Below, one piece after another: positions 1-8,330 of a DNA stretch of 64,000 nucleotides. The first letter of the stretch is position 1. Each line of letters begins with the position of its first letter. Under the pieces are notes generated by a model that searched no databases, was not told the DNA's origin, and saw only the letters and a list, made by a program, of their open reading frames with translations. This DNA is from Caldilineaceae bacterium (GTDB taxonomy: Bacteria; Chloroflexota; Anaerolineae; Caldilineales; Caldilineaceae): the NCBI GenBank assembly GCA_020634755.1, contig JACKBC010000005.1, forward strand, positions 124,001-188,000, written 5' to 3'. Both the position numbers and the translations under genes were made by a program.

Positions 1-2
1 TT

Positions 3-467
3 GCGCTGGCTCTTTTTTGCCTCTATGCCACCGTGGAATGGGGGCAGCCTGGTTTTCGACGCGCGCGCTTTGTACTCAACGTCATGGCGTATGGTTCGGC
101 GCTGCTGCTCTTTGTGTTTATTTATCAGAGCCGCACGCGCAGCCTGCTTTCGGCCACGGTCATTGCCATTACGGCTACGCTGTTGGCCATTGAAATCCTG
201 CGCAACTCAACGCGCCGCGCCGATATGGTCTTTACATATGGCGCAATAGTTGGGTTGGTGTTGGGTCAGGCCACCTGGGCGCTCAATTATTGGCCGGTGC
301 CTGCGCTGACGGGGGGGCTGCTGCTGCTGGTTGTCTTTTACCTCATGGTAGGCATTGCCCAACAAGGGCTTCAAGATCGGCTCACCGGTCGCATTCTATT
401 GGAGTTTGCTCTCTTTACATTGCTTGCGCTTATCCTCATTTTTGCCGTGGGACCAGGCTTGGGCTAA
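3..467 (+). CDS. Integral membrane protein, C-terminal part (5' end outside window)
   Basis: The reading frame is open from the first bases of the window to the stop at 467, so the 154 residues seen are the C-terminal part of a longer protein. The visible part is almost entirely hydrophobic, with about five membrane-spanning stretches separated by short charged loops (for example SRTRS and LRNSTRRAD). An internal ATG at 33 exists, but upstream codons encode the same kind of hydrophobic sequence, so it is probably not the start. I do not recognise a catalytic motif. The composition resembles small uncharacterised multi-pass proteins common in Chloroflexota, but no function is claimed. It converges on the panE-like gene ending at 494. 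Confidence 0.6.
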   Translation, partial: ALALFCLYATVEWGQPGFRRARFVLNVMAYGSALLLFVFIYQSRTRSLLSATVIAITATLLAIEILRNSTRRADMVFTYGAIVGLVLGQATWALNYWPVPALTGGLLLLVVFYLMVGIAQQGLQDRLTGRILLEFALFTLLALILIFAVGPGLG

Positions 468-493
468 AGAAATAAGATGCTTCTGTTGCTAAA

Positions 494-1594
494 TCAAGCC
501 GGGACCATATCGCGATATTCTTCGGCGGCGGCCAGCAGGCGCATGGTTCCGCTCTGCCACAGCGGCCAATTGCTTGGGCGGCGCACAAGATCCAGCAGCA
601 CGTCTGTAAAGAGTGCGTTGATGGGCGTGTGGACCCCCAATTGTTTGCCATATTTCACCACGGCGCCGTTAAGCCACGCCACTTCGCTGTGTCGCTTCTC
701 CTGCAATAAATCTTGAAAAAGCCCCGGCATCTTGTTGCCGCGAATGTTGCGCACCTGGTCGCTCAACAATTGGCGGGCCAGCGCCTTGGGGCCATAGCAG
801 ACCACGGGCGCCAGCATGGCCGACGCATGGCTGCCAATGTTGATGGGCTTGATTTTGGCGGCGCGCATGACGCACCACGCCTCTCGCCACGCTTCGGTTT
901 CTAAATTGGCCAATGCTGCATTGGCAAAAACCTGTGGGGCGGGCAGCCGCAAAATGGCGCAAGTGGCGTTGCCCAACATGGTCATAAGCAGCCGGGTCCA
1001 TTTGAGCGCGTGGGGATTGGCGTATGGCACGGCAGAAAAACCGGCCCGCTGCAACACGCTTTGCAGCGCCTCAAACTGCTTTTGCGGAACTGCCGGATGC
1101 CAACAGCTCAACCCTAGATCATAACGCTCTTTTTCAATAAAAAGATGACCCGGCGCCTGCACGTCCACCGGTGTGGCAATGATGCCTGCCACCACGTGAG
1201 CGGGGCTGAGCATTTTGGCAATAATCTGCTCGTTGCCCACCCCATTTTGCAGGCTGAGCACCACCGGCAGCGGTCGACCATGTTTTTGCGCCGCCAGCCT
1301 CAGCTGGTTAATGGCCGCTTCGGTGTCGTAACTTTTGACGGTCAGAATGGCGGCATCAAAGGGCTGGGAAGCGTGCTGAAAGGCTTGCTCAGTTGTGCTG
1401 AAGAGCTGCACATTGCGGACGTGCTGCTCGCCTTTGTGTGAAGACAAAATCAAACCGGGGCGCCGGCGCACCACTTCTTCCACCACCGGTCGGCCCACCA
1501 GCGTCACGCGTACATCGTTTGCAGCATGATGATGCGCCACCTTGCCGCCTACCAGACAGCCGATAGCGCCAGCGCCAATGATTAATAAGTTCAT
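494..1594 (-). CDS. Ketopantoate reductase (ApbA/PanE) family protein
   Basis: NADPH-dependent 2-dehydropantoate 2-reductase-like enzyme; the family reduces ketopantoate to pantoate for coenzyme A synthesis, though many paralogues act on other 2-keto acids. The protein (366 aa) begins with a Rossmann GxGxxG motif (IIGAGAIGCLVGG, about residues 5-17). It carries the family lysine region (LTVKSYDTE) and the SLQNGVGNE nucleotide-site segment. It is longer than typical PanE (about 300 aa). Its ATG overlaps the ptsI stop by four bases (1591-1594), so it is the last gene of the dha/pts cluster and is translationally coupled to EI. Why a PanE-like enzyme ends a PTS operon is unclear; a paralogue with another substrate is possible. 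Confidence 0.85.
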   Translation of the reverse strand: MNLLIIGAGAIGCLVGGKVAHHHAANDVRVTLVGRPVVEEVVRRRPGLILSSHKGEQHVRNVQLFSTTEQAFQHASQPFDAAILTVKSYDTEAAINQLRLAAQKHGRPLPVVLSLQNGVGNEQIIAKMLSPAHVVAGIIATPVDVQAPGHLFIEKERYDLGLSCWHPAVPQKQFEALQSVLQRAGFSAVPYANPHALKWTRLLMTMLGNATCAILRLPAPQVFANAALANLETEAWREAWCVMRAAKIKPINIGSHASAMLAPVVCYGPKALARQLLSDQVRNIRGNKMPGLFQDLLQEKRHSEVAWLNGAVVKYGKQLGVHTPINALFTDVLLDLVRRPSNWPLWQSGTMRLLAAAEEYRDMVPA

Positions 1595-3369
1595 AAAGCC
1601 ATGAGCAGTTCACGCACCTGACGGCTATTTTGACATTTTAAAGCCTGCTCGGCCAGCTGTCGGCAGCTAAGCAAGTTGCACTGCCGCACGGCCTGCTTGA
1701 CCAGCGCCACGGCAGCGGGCGTTACGCTCAATTCATTCATGCCCAGCCCCAACAGCAGCGGAATGGCGGTGGCATCGCTGGCAATTTCGCCACAAATCGA
1801 CACTGGAATTCCCGCCTGCCGTCCCGCACGACCGATGTGGCTCATAATTTTGATCATGGCTGGATGCAGTGGATCGGCCATGGCGGCCACCGAGGCGTTG
1901 GTGCGATCTACGGCCAGAATGTATTGGGCCAGATCATTGACGCCAATGCTCAAAAAGTCGACCAGCGTGGCCATCTGTTCAATCATGAGCGCGGCGGCGG
2001 GTGTCTCCACCAACACGCCCGTCGGCAGCAGCTGAGCCAGCTCCTCGGCGTCTATGCTCTGTTCTGTGGCCACAATGGGGATTAATTCGTTGATGTGCGT
2101 CTGTACTTCCAGCAGCTCTTCAATGGTGCTGATCATGGGCAACATAAAGCGCAGCGGGCGACGCCACGTGGCCGCCATTTGCAGCAGCGCCGCAATGTGA
2201 TTGCGCAACAGTTCGGGCCGCTTGAGCAGCAGCCGAATGCCGCGCAGCCCCAGCGACGGATTCATCTCGATGGGAGAAGGAATAAAGCGCACCGGCTTAT
2301 CCCCACCCAGATCGAGCGCGCGGAAGGTGAGTGGTTTGATAATGGCGGGGTCAGAGCCGGTTTCATGCGCGGTATTTTCAGGATGCCCCGGCTGCATCAG
2401 GTCGTAAATTTCAATGAGCAGCTCGGCATGCGCCGCCACATCGGGGAAGGTTTCGTGGTTGATAAAAAAAAACTCGGTGCGCAGCAAGCCAATGCCATCG
2501 GCCCCGCCTTGGGCCGCTTGCACCGCATTGTCGTGATTGTTCACGTTGGCGCACACAGAAATCGGCTGACCGTCGAGCGTGACCGCGGGTTGATAGGCCA
2601 GGGCATTGGCAAGCTTGCGCTGCTGCAACAAATATGTGTGCGAATTGGAATAGTGACGCAGTTGCTGTTCGCTGGGCGAAGCCAGCAGTTGGCCCAGGTT
2701 GCCGTCCACAATAATGGGTTGGCCGTTTCTCAATTCAAAGAGCGATTTGCCCACGGCGCAGACCAGCGGAATTTCACGCGAGCGGGCCAAAATGGCGGCG
2801 TGGGCCGTGGGGGCGCTATGGGCCAGCGCAATGCCGCAAACCTGCCGCGCCGGCAGTTCAATAATGTCGGACAGCGTCAAATCTTCAGCCACCAAAATGG
2901 ATTGCGGCGGTAAGTTAATTAGGGAGGATAAAGGCTTTCGGGCGCCAAGTTGTCCCAAAAGCCGGTTGCCAATATCGAGCACATCGGCAGCGCGCCCGGC
3001 AAAATAGTCATCATCCATGCTGCGAAAGGTATCGGCAATTTCGTTGAGCACCAACTGAGTGGCATCAATGGCGCTGACCTGGTTTTGCATAATGGCCGCT
3101 TCAATACCATTCATGACGGTGGCATCGTGCAAGATGGTGCGATGGCTGGCCAAGATGTCGGACACCAGCGCATCTGTATTGTGAATCAGCCGTTCAAGAT
3201 TGACGTCTACGCGCGCGTGGGCTTCTAGAAAGCGCTGCCACTCCTGGCTAGGGGGTAGGCGCGTGGGCACGTGACCCGTCTCTAACAGGACGGGTTTGGG
3301 CAGGTAGATAAACGCATTGCCAATGCCTATGCCGGGCGACCCCGGCAGGCCGTGAAAGTTTGCGCTCAT
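1591..3369 (-). CDS. ptsI: Phosphoenolpyruvate-protein phosphotransferase (PTS enzyme I)
   Basis: Enzyme I takes phosphate from PEP and passes it to HPr. The 592-aa length is normal for the family. His190 in APTAHAAILAR matches the phosphorylated histidine of the swivelling domain. DGIGLLRTEFFF, the LGLRGIRLLL arginine segment, SIGVNDLAQY and the C-terminal ICGEIASD cysteine motif are PEP-binding signatures of the TIM-barrel half. The gene lies 29 bases after ptsH. No sugar-specific EIIA/B/C gene is visible in the window, so the nearest phosphate acceptor beyond HPr is DhaM. This supports a role in dihydroxyacetone phosphorylation rather than sugar uptake, though EII genes elsewhere cannot be excluded. 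Confidence 0.96.
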   Translation of the reverse strand: MSANFHGLPGSPGIGIGNAFIYLPKPVLLETGHVPTRLPPSQEWQRFLEAHARVDVNLERLIHNTDALVSDILASHRTILHDATVMNGIEAAIMQNQVSAIDATQLVLNEIADTFRSMDDDYFAGRAADVLDIGNRLLGQLGARKPLSSLINLPPQSILVAEDLTLSDIIELPARQVCGIALAHSAPTAHAAILARSREIPLVCAVGKSLFELRNGQPIIVDGNLGQLLASPSEQQLRHYSNSHTYLLQQRKLANALAYQPAVTLDGQPISVCANVNNHDNAVQAAQGGADGIGLLRTEFFFINHETFPDVAAHAELLIEIYDLMQPGHPENTAHETGSDPAIIKPLTFRALDLGGDKPVRFIPSPIEMNPSLGLRGIRLLLKRPELLRNHIAALLQMAATWRRPLRFMLPMISTIEELLEVQTHINELIPIVATEQSIDAEELAQLLPTGVLVETPAAALMIEQMATLVDFLSIGVNDLAQYILAVDRTNASVAAMADPLHPAMIKIMSHIGRAGRQAGIPVSICGEIASDATAIPLLLGLGMNELSVTPAAVALVKQAVRQCNLLSCRQLAEQALKCQNSRQVRELLMAL

Positions 3370-3398
3370 AAGCGGTTTCTGGTCGTATTGTACACGGT

Positions 3399-3686
3399 TT
3401 ACACAGCGGCAGATGTCAGGTCGTCAAACTGGCTGGCCAGGGCTTGTAGCGCCTCGAGCGCGTCGGGGCCGGTGGCCTGTAAATGCAGTTCATGGCCCTG
3501 GCGCGCCTGCAACTGCACAAGCTGTATGATGCTTTTGGCATCGACTGGAGAGGTGGATCGGGTGAGATTCTGGATGGTAATGAGCGCCTGGTATTGATTG
3601 GCAACCTGCACCACATCTCGGCTCTTGCGCAAATGCAAACCGAGCGGATGATTAATCTTCAAAGTGATAGTTTGTGGTTGATCCAT
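3399..3686 (-). CDS. HPr family phosphocarrier protein
   Basis: Small phosphocarrier (95 aa) between EI and DhaM. His18 in GLHLRK with Arg20 corresponds to the catalytic His15/Arg17 pair of classical HPr. DAKSIIQL places Ser52 at the position of the regulatory Ser46. The segment after the active site (KSRDVV) departs from the usual RPA motif, so the protein is somewhat divergent. Placement 58 bases downstream of dhaM and 29 bases upstream of ptsI suggests co-transcription. In single-domain DhaM systems an external HPr and EI supply the phosphate, which is what this arrangement provides. Whether an HPr kinase phosphorylates Ser52 cannot be judged here. Confidence 0.92.
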   Translation of the reverse strand: MDQPQTITLKINHPLGLHLRKSRDVVQVANQYQALITIQNLTRSTSPVDAKSIIQLVQLQARQGHELHLQATGPDALEALQALASQFDDLTSAAV

Positions 3687-3744
3687 TCAATTATTTTCCA
3701 GACGCTTATACTCCGCCCTGTTTCAAACACACGTTAATCGTAGT

Positions 3745-4212
3745 TTACAGAGACACTTTCTGAATGTGCGCCGCGCTTTCCGCCGCCTGGTTAACCGTAT
3801 CCAGATCGTGGCCCAGGCTGGCTTCCAGGGCCGCCGTAATGGCGCCCTCGACCAACGGCGCATTGCTAATCTGACAGCGTCCCGCCATTTCGGGCGGCAG
3901 AAAGTCCAGCGCCATTTCGGTGTTCAACACCGCGCTGCCCAGATCAACCAGGACCAGCACACCATCCTGGGTCCACACCTGTTCAATAGTTTGGGCAATG
4001 TAAAGTGCATCGCTCCCCAGACGATAGGGCGTGGCGTTGTCGCACTCCTCATCGGGAATGCCCGCTGCCACAACTATCTGAACGGTATTGTCCGTGTTTG
4101 CGTCTGTGGCGTCGGTGGTGATGTCGGGCGCGCCAAAAATCATTTGCGTGGCCAGCTCCTTAACCCCTTCGGCCAGCCGGCGGCTATGCGAGACGATCAC
4201 CAGGTTTACCAT
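3745..4212 (-). CDS. dhaM: PTS-dependent dihydroxyacetone kinase, phosphotransferase subunit DhaM
   Basis: DhaM belongs to the EIIA-mannose fold and re-phosphorylates the ADP bound to DhaL, using phosphate received from HPr. His9 in VIVSHSRRLAEGV is the expected phosphorylated residue, and VLVDLGSAVLNTEMAL is the conserved second motif. A start at 4212 (MVNLVIVS) is chosen because it begins at the first beta strand of the fold and lies five bases after the glpK stop. A longer frame running back into glpK is an artefact. At 155 aa it is a single-domain DhaM, unlike the E. coli protein fused to HPr and EI-like domains, so the adjacent ptsH and ptsI are probably its partners. Confidence 0.93.
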   Translation of the reverse strand: MVNLVIVSHSRRLAEGVKELATQMIFGAPDITTDATDANTDNTVQIVVAAGIPDEECDNATPYRLGSDALYIAQTIEQVWTQDGVLVLVDLGSAVLNTEMALDFLPPEMAGRCQISNAPLVEGAITAALEASLGHDLDTVNQAAESAAHIQKVSL

Positions 4213-4217
4213 AGGCC

Positions 4218-5732
4218 TTACGAATCTACCCAATTGTACGTGCGCTCTACGGCCTTCTTCCAGCCGGCAAAACCGGCCGCACGCGCCTCGGCGCTCATTT
4301 GCGGCTGCCATTGGCGATCCACCTGCCAGTTTGCCCGCAGGCTGGCCAGATCGCGCCAAAAGCCAACGGCTAGCCCAGCCGCATAGGCTGCCCCCAAGCT
4401 CGTGGTTTCGGCCACGCGGGGCCGAATCACTTCGGCGCCCAGGATGTCGGCCTGAAGCTGCATGAGAAAGTTGTTGACCGTGGCGCCGCCATCTACTTTT
4501 AGGCGGCTCAGCGGCACGCCGCTATCGGCATTCATGGCGTCTAGCACCTCACGCGTCTGGTAACAGATCGCTTCCAAGGCCGCACGCACAATGTGCGCGC
4601 GGTTCACGTAGCGCGTGAGCCCCACCAGCACGCCACGAGCGTCGCTGCGCCAATAGGGGGCAAAGAGTCCGCTAAAGGCCGGCACCAGATAGGCGCCACC
4701 GGTATCGGCCACGCTGGCGGCGATCTCTTCGGTCTCGGCGGCGTGCTGAATCAGCTGTAGATTGTCGCGCAGCCACTGCACGGTGGCGCCGGCCATGGCA
4801 ATGGACCCTTCCAGCGCATAAACGGTGGGCTGGTCCCCCATTTTGTAGCAGACGGTGGTCAGCAGCCCATTCTGGCTACGCACAATCTCTTCACCCGTAT
4901 TTAGAATCATAAAGCAGCCGGTGCCATATGTGTTCTTGGCTTCGCCCGGGCTAAAGCAGGTTTGCCCCACGGTGGCCGCTTGTTGATCGCCCAGATTGCC
5001 GCAAATCGGAATCGCCGCGCCAAACGGACCATCTGGCTGTGTGTGGCCATAAAAGGCGGGGTCGCTGCTGGGCCGGATGGCGGGCAACATGGCGCGTGGG
5101 ATACCCAGGATGGCCATCAACTCTTCATCCCAATCCAGCGTTTCCAGGTCCATGAGCATGGTGCGGCTGGCATTCGTGGGGTCGGTAATGTGTTGGCCGC
5201 CGTTGGGTCCACCGGTCAATTGCCAGATCAGCCACGTATCTACCGTGCCAAAAAGCAGATCGCCGCGCTGGGCTTTTTCTTTGATGTCCGGTATGTTGTC
5301 CAGCATCCAGCGGATTTTGGGGCCGGCAAAATAGGTCGCCACGGGTAGACCCGTTTTACGATAAATAAAGTCGGCATGCCCCGCCGCTTCCAACTCTTTG
5401 CAAATGCGGTCTGTCCGCAAATCTTGCCACACAATAGCATTATAAACTGGTTGCCCGTTCTGCTTGTCCCAGACGATAGCCGTCTCGCGCTGATTGGTAA
5501 TGCCAATGGCGCCAATGTCGGTTGCGCTGATTTGCGCCTTGGCCAGCGTGGCTTGAATCACTTGCTGCGTGCGCGCCCATATTTCCAGCGGTTTATGTTC
5601 TACCCAGCCGCTCTGTGGGAAGATCTGCTCGTGCTCTTGTTGGTCATACGCCACCACGCTGCCGCTGTGGTCAAAGAGCATAAAGCGGGTGCTGGTGGTG
5701 CCGGAGTCGAGTGCACCGATTAAGTGAGCCAT
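4218..5732 (-). CDS. glpK: Glycerol kinase
   Basis: ATP-dependent glycerol kinase (504 aa, normal length) making sn-glycerol 3-phosphate. The FGGY-family N-terminus ALDSGTTSTRFMLFD, the ITNQRETAIVWD segment, the KNTYGTGCFM ATP-site loop and the C-terminal VDGGATVNNFLMQLQAD are all present. The gene sits between dhaL (571 bases upstream) and dhaM (five bases downstream), so glycerol and dihydroxyacetone phosphorylation are encoded together. The HPr phosphorylation histidine known from Firmicutes GlpK was not located with confidence, so PTS control of this kinase is only a possibility. The upstream intergenic region carries a small hairpin and a copy of the 85-bp repeat. Confidence 0.97.
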   Translation of the reverse strand: MAHLIGALDSGTTSTRFMLFDHSGSVVAYDQQEHEQIFPQSGWVEHKPLEIWARTQQVIQATLAKAQISATDIGAIGITNQRETAIVWDKQNGQPVYNAIVWQDLRTDRICKELEAAGHADFIYRKTGLPVATYFAGPKIRWMLDNIPDIKEKAQRGDLLFGTVDTWLIWQLTGGPNGGQHITDPTNASRTMLMDLETLDWDEELMAILGIPRAMLPAIRPSSDPAFYGHTQPDGPFGAAIPICGNLGDQQAATVGQTCFSPGEAKNTYGTGCFMILNTGEEIVRSQNGLLTTVCYKMGDQPTVYALEGSIAMAGATVQWLRDNLQLIQHAAETEEIAASVADTGGAYLVPAFSGLFAPYWRSDARGVLVGLTRYVNRAHIVRAALEAICYQTREVLDAMNADSGVPLSRLKVDGGATVNNFLMQLQADILGAEVIRPRVAETTSLGAAYAAGLAVGFWRDLASLRANWQVDRQWQPQMSAEARAAGFAGWKKAVERTYNWVDS

Positions 5733-5780
5733 TGAAAATTGGTCCGTGTTACGTGTCGATTTGTCGATGTTGTGTGTTGC

Positions 5781-5808
5781 ATGGACCGCTGGGGTATGGG
5801 CGGTCCAT
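5781..5808. other. Hairpin upstream of glpK
   Basis: ATGGACCGC (5781-5789) pairs perfectly with GCGGTCCAT (5800-5808) across a 10-base loop. It sits 49 bases before the glpK start on the minus strand, so it would lie in the 5' leader if transcription begins upstream. It could be a regulatory stem or part of a terminator for dhaL read-through. No T-run follows on either strand. Confidence 0.4.
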
Positions 5809-5878
5809 GGGGCAGTTGGATTATGCAGCGCAACTTGCCAAATGGTTGCAACTTGCCGAATAGTCCCACTATTCGTAA

Positions 5879-5963
5879 CTTATGTTACGCAAGCCTGGGG
5901 GAAAGTCGGCTCGCCGCCGTTCCTGTTTCTCTCTAGCAGACTGGCTGCTGCTGCGTAACGTGA
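5879..5963 (-). repeat. 85-bp palindromic repeat element, family I, copy 1
   Basis: One of four copies of exactly 85 bp (others at 25262, 28096 and 30220). The ends form an imperfect inverted repeat: CTTATGTTACGC at one end and the complement of TCACGTTACGC at the other. The flanking octamers ATTCGTAA (5871-5878) and GTTTGTAA (5964-5971) match at six of eight positions, suggesting an aged target-site duplication. Read on the minus strand, the element is open and encodes a peptide containing QSAREKQERRRADFPPGLRN. It carries no transposase, so it would have to be mobilised in trans or be a relic. Confidence 0.85.
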
Positions 5964-6303
5964 GTTTGTAAATTGAGAAGCGGAGGGCGGCTTTTCCCTG
6001 CCTCCACATCCTAGCCCGCCCCCTGTTGCTGACAGCGTACCATACCCCACATCTTTCTTGCCCCGCGTGAAGGTCAAGTGCGTCGTACGGTCCGCGGCCG
6101 CAGTGACTGTACAGACAACGGCTGGACCGTGCGTCACACACGGGTAGACGAGAACGATTCCCGAGGACAGTGTGCGACGCACCGGTCACAAACGGATCGT
6201 TTCCCCTTATGCTCTGCGACCAGTGCGATGCACAGATCCATTCGCCCCACTTGTGGGTGATGCTTAGTGCTTACAGAGGGCGCGGATACGGCACAAAGAG
6301 ACT

Positions 6304-7023
6304 TTACGCAAACGCTTTTCGCGCCGCTTCGAATAGATAAAAGGTGCTGGTTGCGCCCGGGTCTTGATGCCCAATGGAGCGCGGCCCCAAATAGCTGGCG
6401 CGGCCTTTGAGCGCCTGCATGCCGATTGTCTTCTGCATCCCTTTTTCAGCCGCCTGGCAAGCGGCTGTAAAGGCCGCGGTCGCGTCTTCCCCTTGCTCAA
6501 TTGAATCTTGCAAAGCGTCGATTGCCGGTTCAAAGGCGTCAATCATCGTCTTTTCGTCCAGCCCGGCTTTGCCGCGCTGTTTGAGCCCTTCCAGCCCGCT
6601 GCGCAAAACCTGGCTAAACTCCGCAATGGAAATGTTGCGTTGCGGGTCAGCACCATTTTTGAGCAGCGAGGCCGCCTCTTTGGCCGCATTTAGAAAAAAG
6701 GAGCCGTAGAGCGCGCCGGCGGCGCCACCCACGCCGCTGATGAGCGTCATGGCGACTGTGCGCAACAGAACGCCGATATTGGTCTCGGCGTCGGCGGGTT
6801 CTGTTGCCGCAGCCAATCCGGCGTTCAAAGGGCGTCCAGCGGCCACCAGTTTGCTCCCCAGGCGCTCGCGCAGACGTTCCACCCCGCGCGCCATGTTCAA
6901 GCCGTGGTCACCGTCGCCAATGGCGGCATCCAAGTCCGTCAGATAATCTTTCTTTTCTAAGATGCGTTCGGCGAATACCAGCAGCCAGCGTTCTATACAT
7001 GATGCGGATATTTCTGAATTCAT
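6304..7023 (-). CDS. dhaL: Dihydroxyacetone kinase, ADP-binding subunit DhaL
   Basis: DhaL holds a non-exchanging ADP/ATP and phosphorylates dihydroxyacetone bound covalently to DhaK; DhaM recharges the nucleotide. The DAAIGDGDHGLNMARG motif near the N-terminus supplies the Mg-binding aspartates, and SGVGGAAGALYGSFFLNAA is the glycine-rich nucleotide cap. The ATG at 7023 (239 aa) is preferred over an in-frame TTG at 7044 because it gives the usual DhaL N-terminus and has GGTGATGG upstream. The gene lies 72 bases after dhaK. DhaL proteins are normally about 210 aa, and the extra length is at the C-terminus. Confidence 0.94.
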   Translation of the reverse strand: MNSEISASCIERWLLVFAERILEKKDYLTDLDAAIGDGDHGLNMARGVERLRERLGSKLVAAGRPLNAGLAAATEPADAETNIGVLLRTVAMTLISGVGGAAGALYGSFFLNAAKEAASLLKNGADPQRNISIAEFSQVLRSGLEGLKQRGKAGLDEKTMIDAFEPAIDALQDSIEQGEDATAAFTAACQAAEKGMQKTIGMQALKGRASYLGPRSIGHQDPGATSTFYLFEAARKAFA

Positions 7024-7095
7024 AATATGTACCATCACCAACAATTATTACTCAATCGTGAGATCCCGAAGAACCTAAAAAATTACCACCACAAA

Positions 7096-8082
7096 TTACC
7101 ACCATAAGGTGGGCGTATGCACTGGCGCGTTCCAAAGTTCCAACAGTTCGGCGTCCACCCGCATCAGCGTGACGGCGCAACCGGCCATTTCCAGGCTGGT
7201 AATGTAGTTGCCGATGAGCTGCTGCTCAATGGTTACGCCGCGCATGGTCAACAGTTTGTGCAGATGGCGATAAACAATATAGAGCTCCTGTTGCGGCGTG
7301 CCGCCCAGCCCGCTCACCATCACCAACATGCGATCGCCCGCGCGCACCTCTAAATCGGCCATAATCGGTTCCAGCAGCAATTCCACAACTTGGTCGGCAG
7401 AAGTGCTTGGAATGCGTTGGCGGCCGCGCTCCCCATGGATGCCCACGCCGATTTCCATTTCGTCGGCCGGCAGGTCAAAGGTGGGGCGCCCAAGGTTTGG
7501 CAATATACAGCTGGTCAGCGCCACGCCCATGCTGCGACATTGGGTGCTGCTGCGTTTGGCCACGGCCTGCACCTGATTTAACGTGTAGCCGCGTTCGGCG
7601 GCTGCACCGGCAATTTTCTCCACAAAGATAGCCGCACCCAGCCCACGCCGATTGGCGGCATCATCCACCGCCACATCATCATTGACCAATACGGTCTTGA
7701 CCATGATCTCTCGTTCGGCGGCCATCTCCATGGCGATTTCCATATTAAGCACACCGCCCGTGTGGTTCTTGACCACATAGAGTACGCCAGCGCCACCTTC
7801 CACCATCTCTGTCGCCGCCAAATATTGCATAGGGGTCGGGCTGGTAAAGACATCGCCCAGACAGGCCGCATCCAACATGCCGCGCCCCACATAGCCCACG
7901 TTGAGCGGCTCGTGGCCACTGCCGCTGCCGCTGACAATGGCCACTTTGCCATGCACAGGAGCATCCGCACGGTAAACAAAGCGCGATTTATGCGACACTC
8001 GCAGGATCTTCTCGTGCGCAAGTTCGAGCCCTTGCAGGCTCTCGGCCACCGTATCTATGGGAAGATTGATCAGCTTTTGCAT
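7096..8082 (-). CDS. dhaK: Dihydroxyacetone kinase, substrate-binding subunit DhaK
   Basis: DhaK binds dihydroxyacetone as a hemiaminal on a histidine; phosphate then comes from DhaL. The substrate loop SGSGSGHEPLNVGYVGRGML and the covalent-histidine motif IGVGIHGERG are present, with LVMVSGLGGTP toward the C-terminus. The start at 8082 (MQKLINLP, 328 aa) is chosen because DhaK proteins begin with this K(K/L)-N segment. An upstream extension of 57 codons lacks similarity to DhaK and overlaps a dispersed repeat (8183-8248). This is the first gene of the dha-glpK-pts cluster. No DhaR/DhaS/DhaQ-type regulator is adjacent. Confidence 0.94.
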   Translation of the reverse strand: MQKLINLPIDTVAESLQGLELAHEKILRVSHKSRFVYRADAPVHGKVAIVSGSGSGHEPLNVGYVGRGMLDAACLGDVFTSPTPMQYLAATEMVEGGAGVLYVVKNHTGGVLNMEIAMEMAAEREIMVKTVLVNDDVAVDDAANRRGLGAAIFVEKIAGAAAERGYTLNQVQAVAKRSSTQCRSMGVALTSCILPNLGRPTFDLPADEMEIGVGIHGERGRQRIPSTSADQVVELLLEPIMADLEVRAGDRMLVMVSGLGGTPQQELYIVYRHLHKLLTMRGVTIEQQLIGNYITSLEMAGCAVTLMRVDAELLELWNAPVHTPTLWW

Positions 8083-8182
8083 ATCAGTCTGAGCGAATTG
8101 GACAACATACGCGAACTGCTGAGTATTGTAGCCTTTTTTGATGGGTTGATCAACTTGGCGGATAGCGTTTACCTGGACGAGC

Positions 8183-8248
8183 GCGAACTTGCAATAGCAA
8201 CGGATAAATCCGGCCACTGATAACGAGAAGCCGCTGCAGCGACTAGAT
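8183..8248 (+). repeat. Dispersed ~60-bp repeat, family III, copy 1
   Basis: GCGAACTTGCAATAGCAACG followed by GATAAATCCGGCCACTGA and GAGAAGCC matches the copies at 17321-17396 (same strand) and 39040-39099 (opposite strand). This copy lacks the first ten bases (AGGGCCATTG) but shares with copy 2 an extra GC-rich tail of about 16 bases (GCCGCxGCxGCG). It lies about 100 bases upstream of dhaK. Confidence 0.6.
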
Positions 8249-8251
8249 GCC

Positions 8252-8269
8252 AAGCGGTTGAGACCGCTT
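8252..8269. terminator. Short hairpin between rdgB and dhaK
   Basis: AAGCGGT (8252-8258) pairs with ACCGCTT (8263-8269) across a four-base loop. A short T-run follows on the plus strand only, while the genes on both sides are on the minus strand. It may stop or stabilise rdgB transcripts but is not a textbook intrinsic terminator in that orientation. Confidence 0.35.
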
Positions 8270-8330
8270 TTCTGTGTTGGCCGCGAGTTTTAATTCTGCT
8301 TTGTTACGGTGTGCGATTGCCCTGTGGCGT

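Larger units (their letters stand above)
5733..6303. other. Intergenic region between dhaL and glpK
   Basis: These 571 bases contain no supportable gene. They hold a hairpin (5781-5808), a GCAACTTGCC direct repeat near 5830-5857 and one copy of the 85-bp repeat element (5879-5963). The part from 5970 to 6260 is GC-rich, with scattered short inverted motifs such as ACGGTCC/GGACCGT and GTGCGACGCAC, the latter resembling the core of the 156-bp element family. A promoter for glpK could lie here, but no convincing -35/-10 pair was identified. Confidence 0.6.

Noticed and set aside
5869..6189. Minus-strand open frames of about 100 codons in the dhaL-glpK gap
   Set aside because: Their only repeated content is the 85-bp element, and the rest shows no protein-like features or ribosome site.
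6085..6190. Possible decayed family II element (GTGCGACGCAC, ACGGTCC/GGACCGT)
   Set aside because: The motif is short and GC-rich, the terminal GAGGnGTGTGCATA sequence is missing and no flanking duplication is visible.
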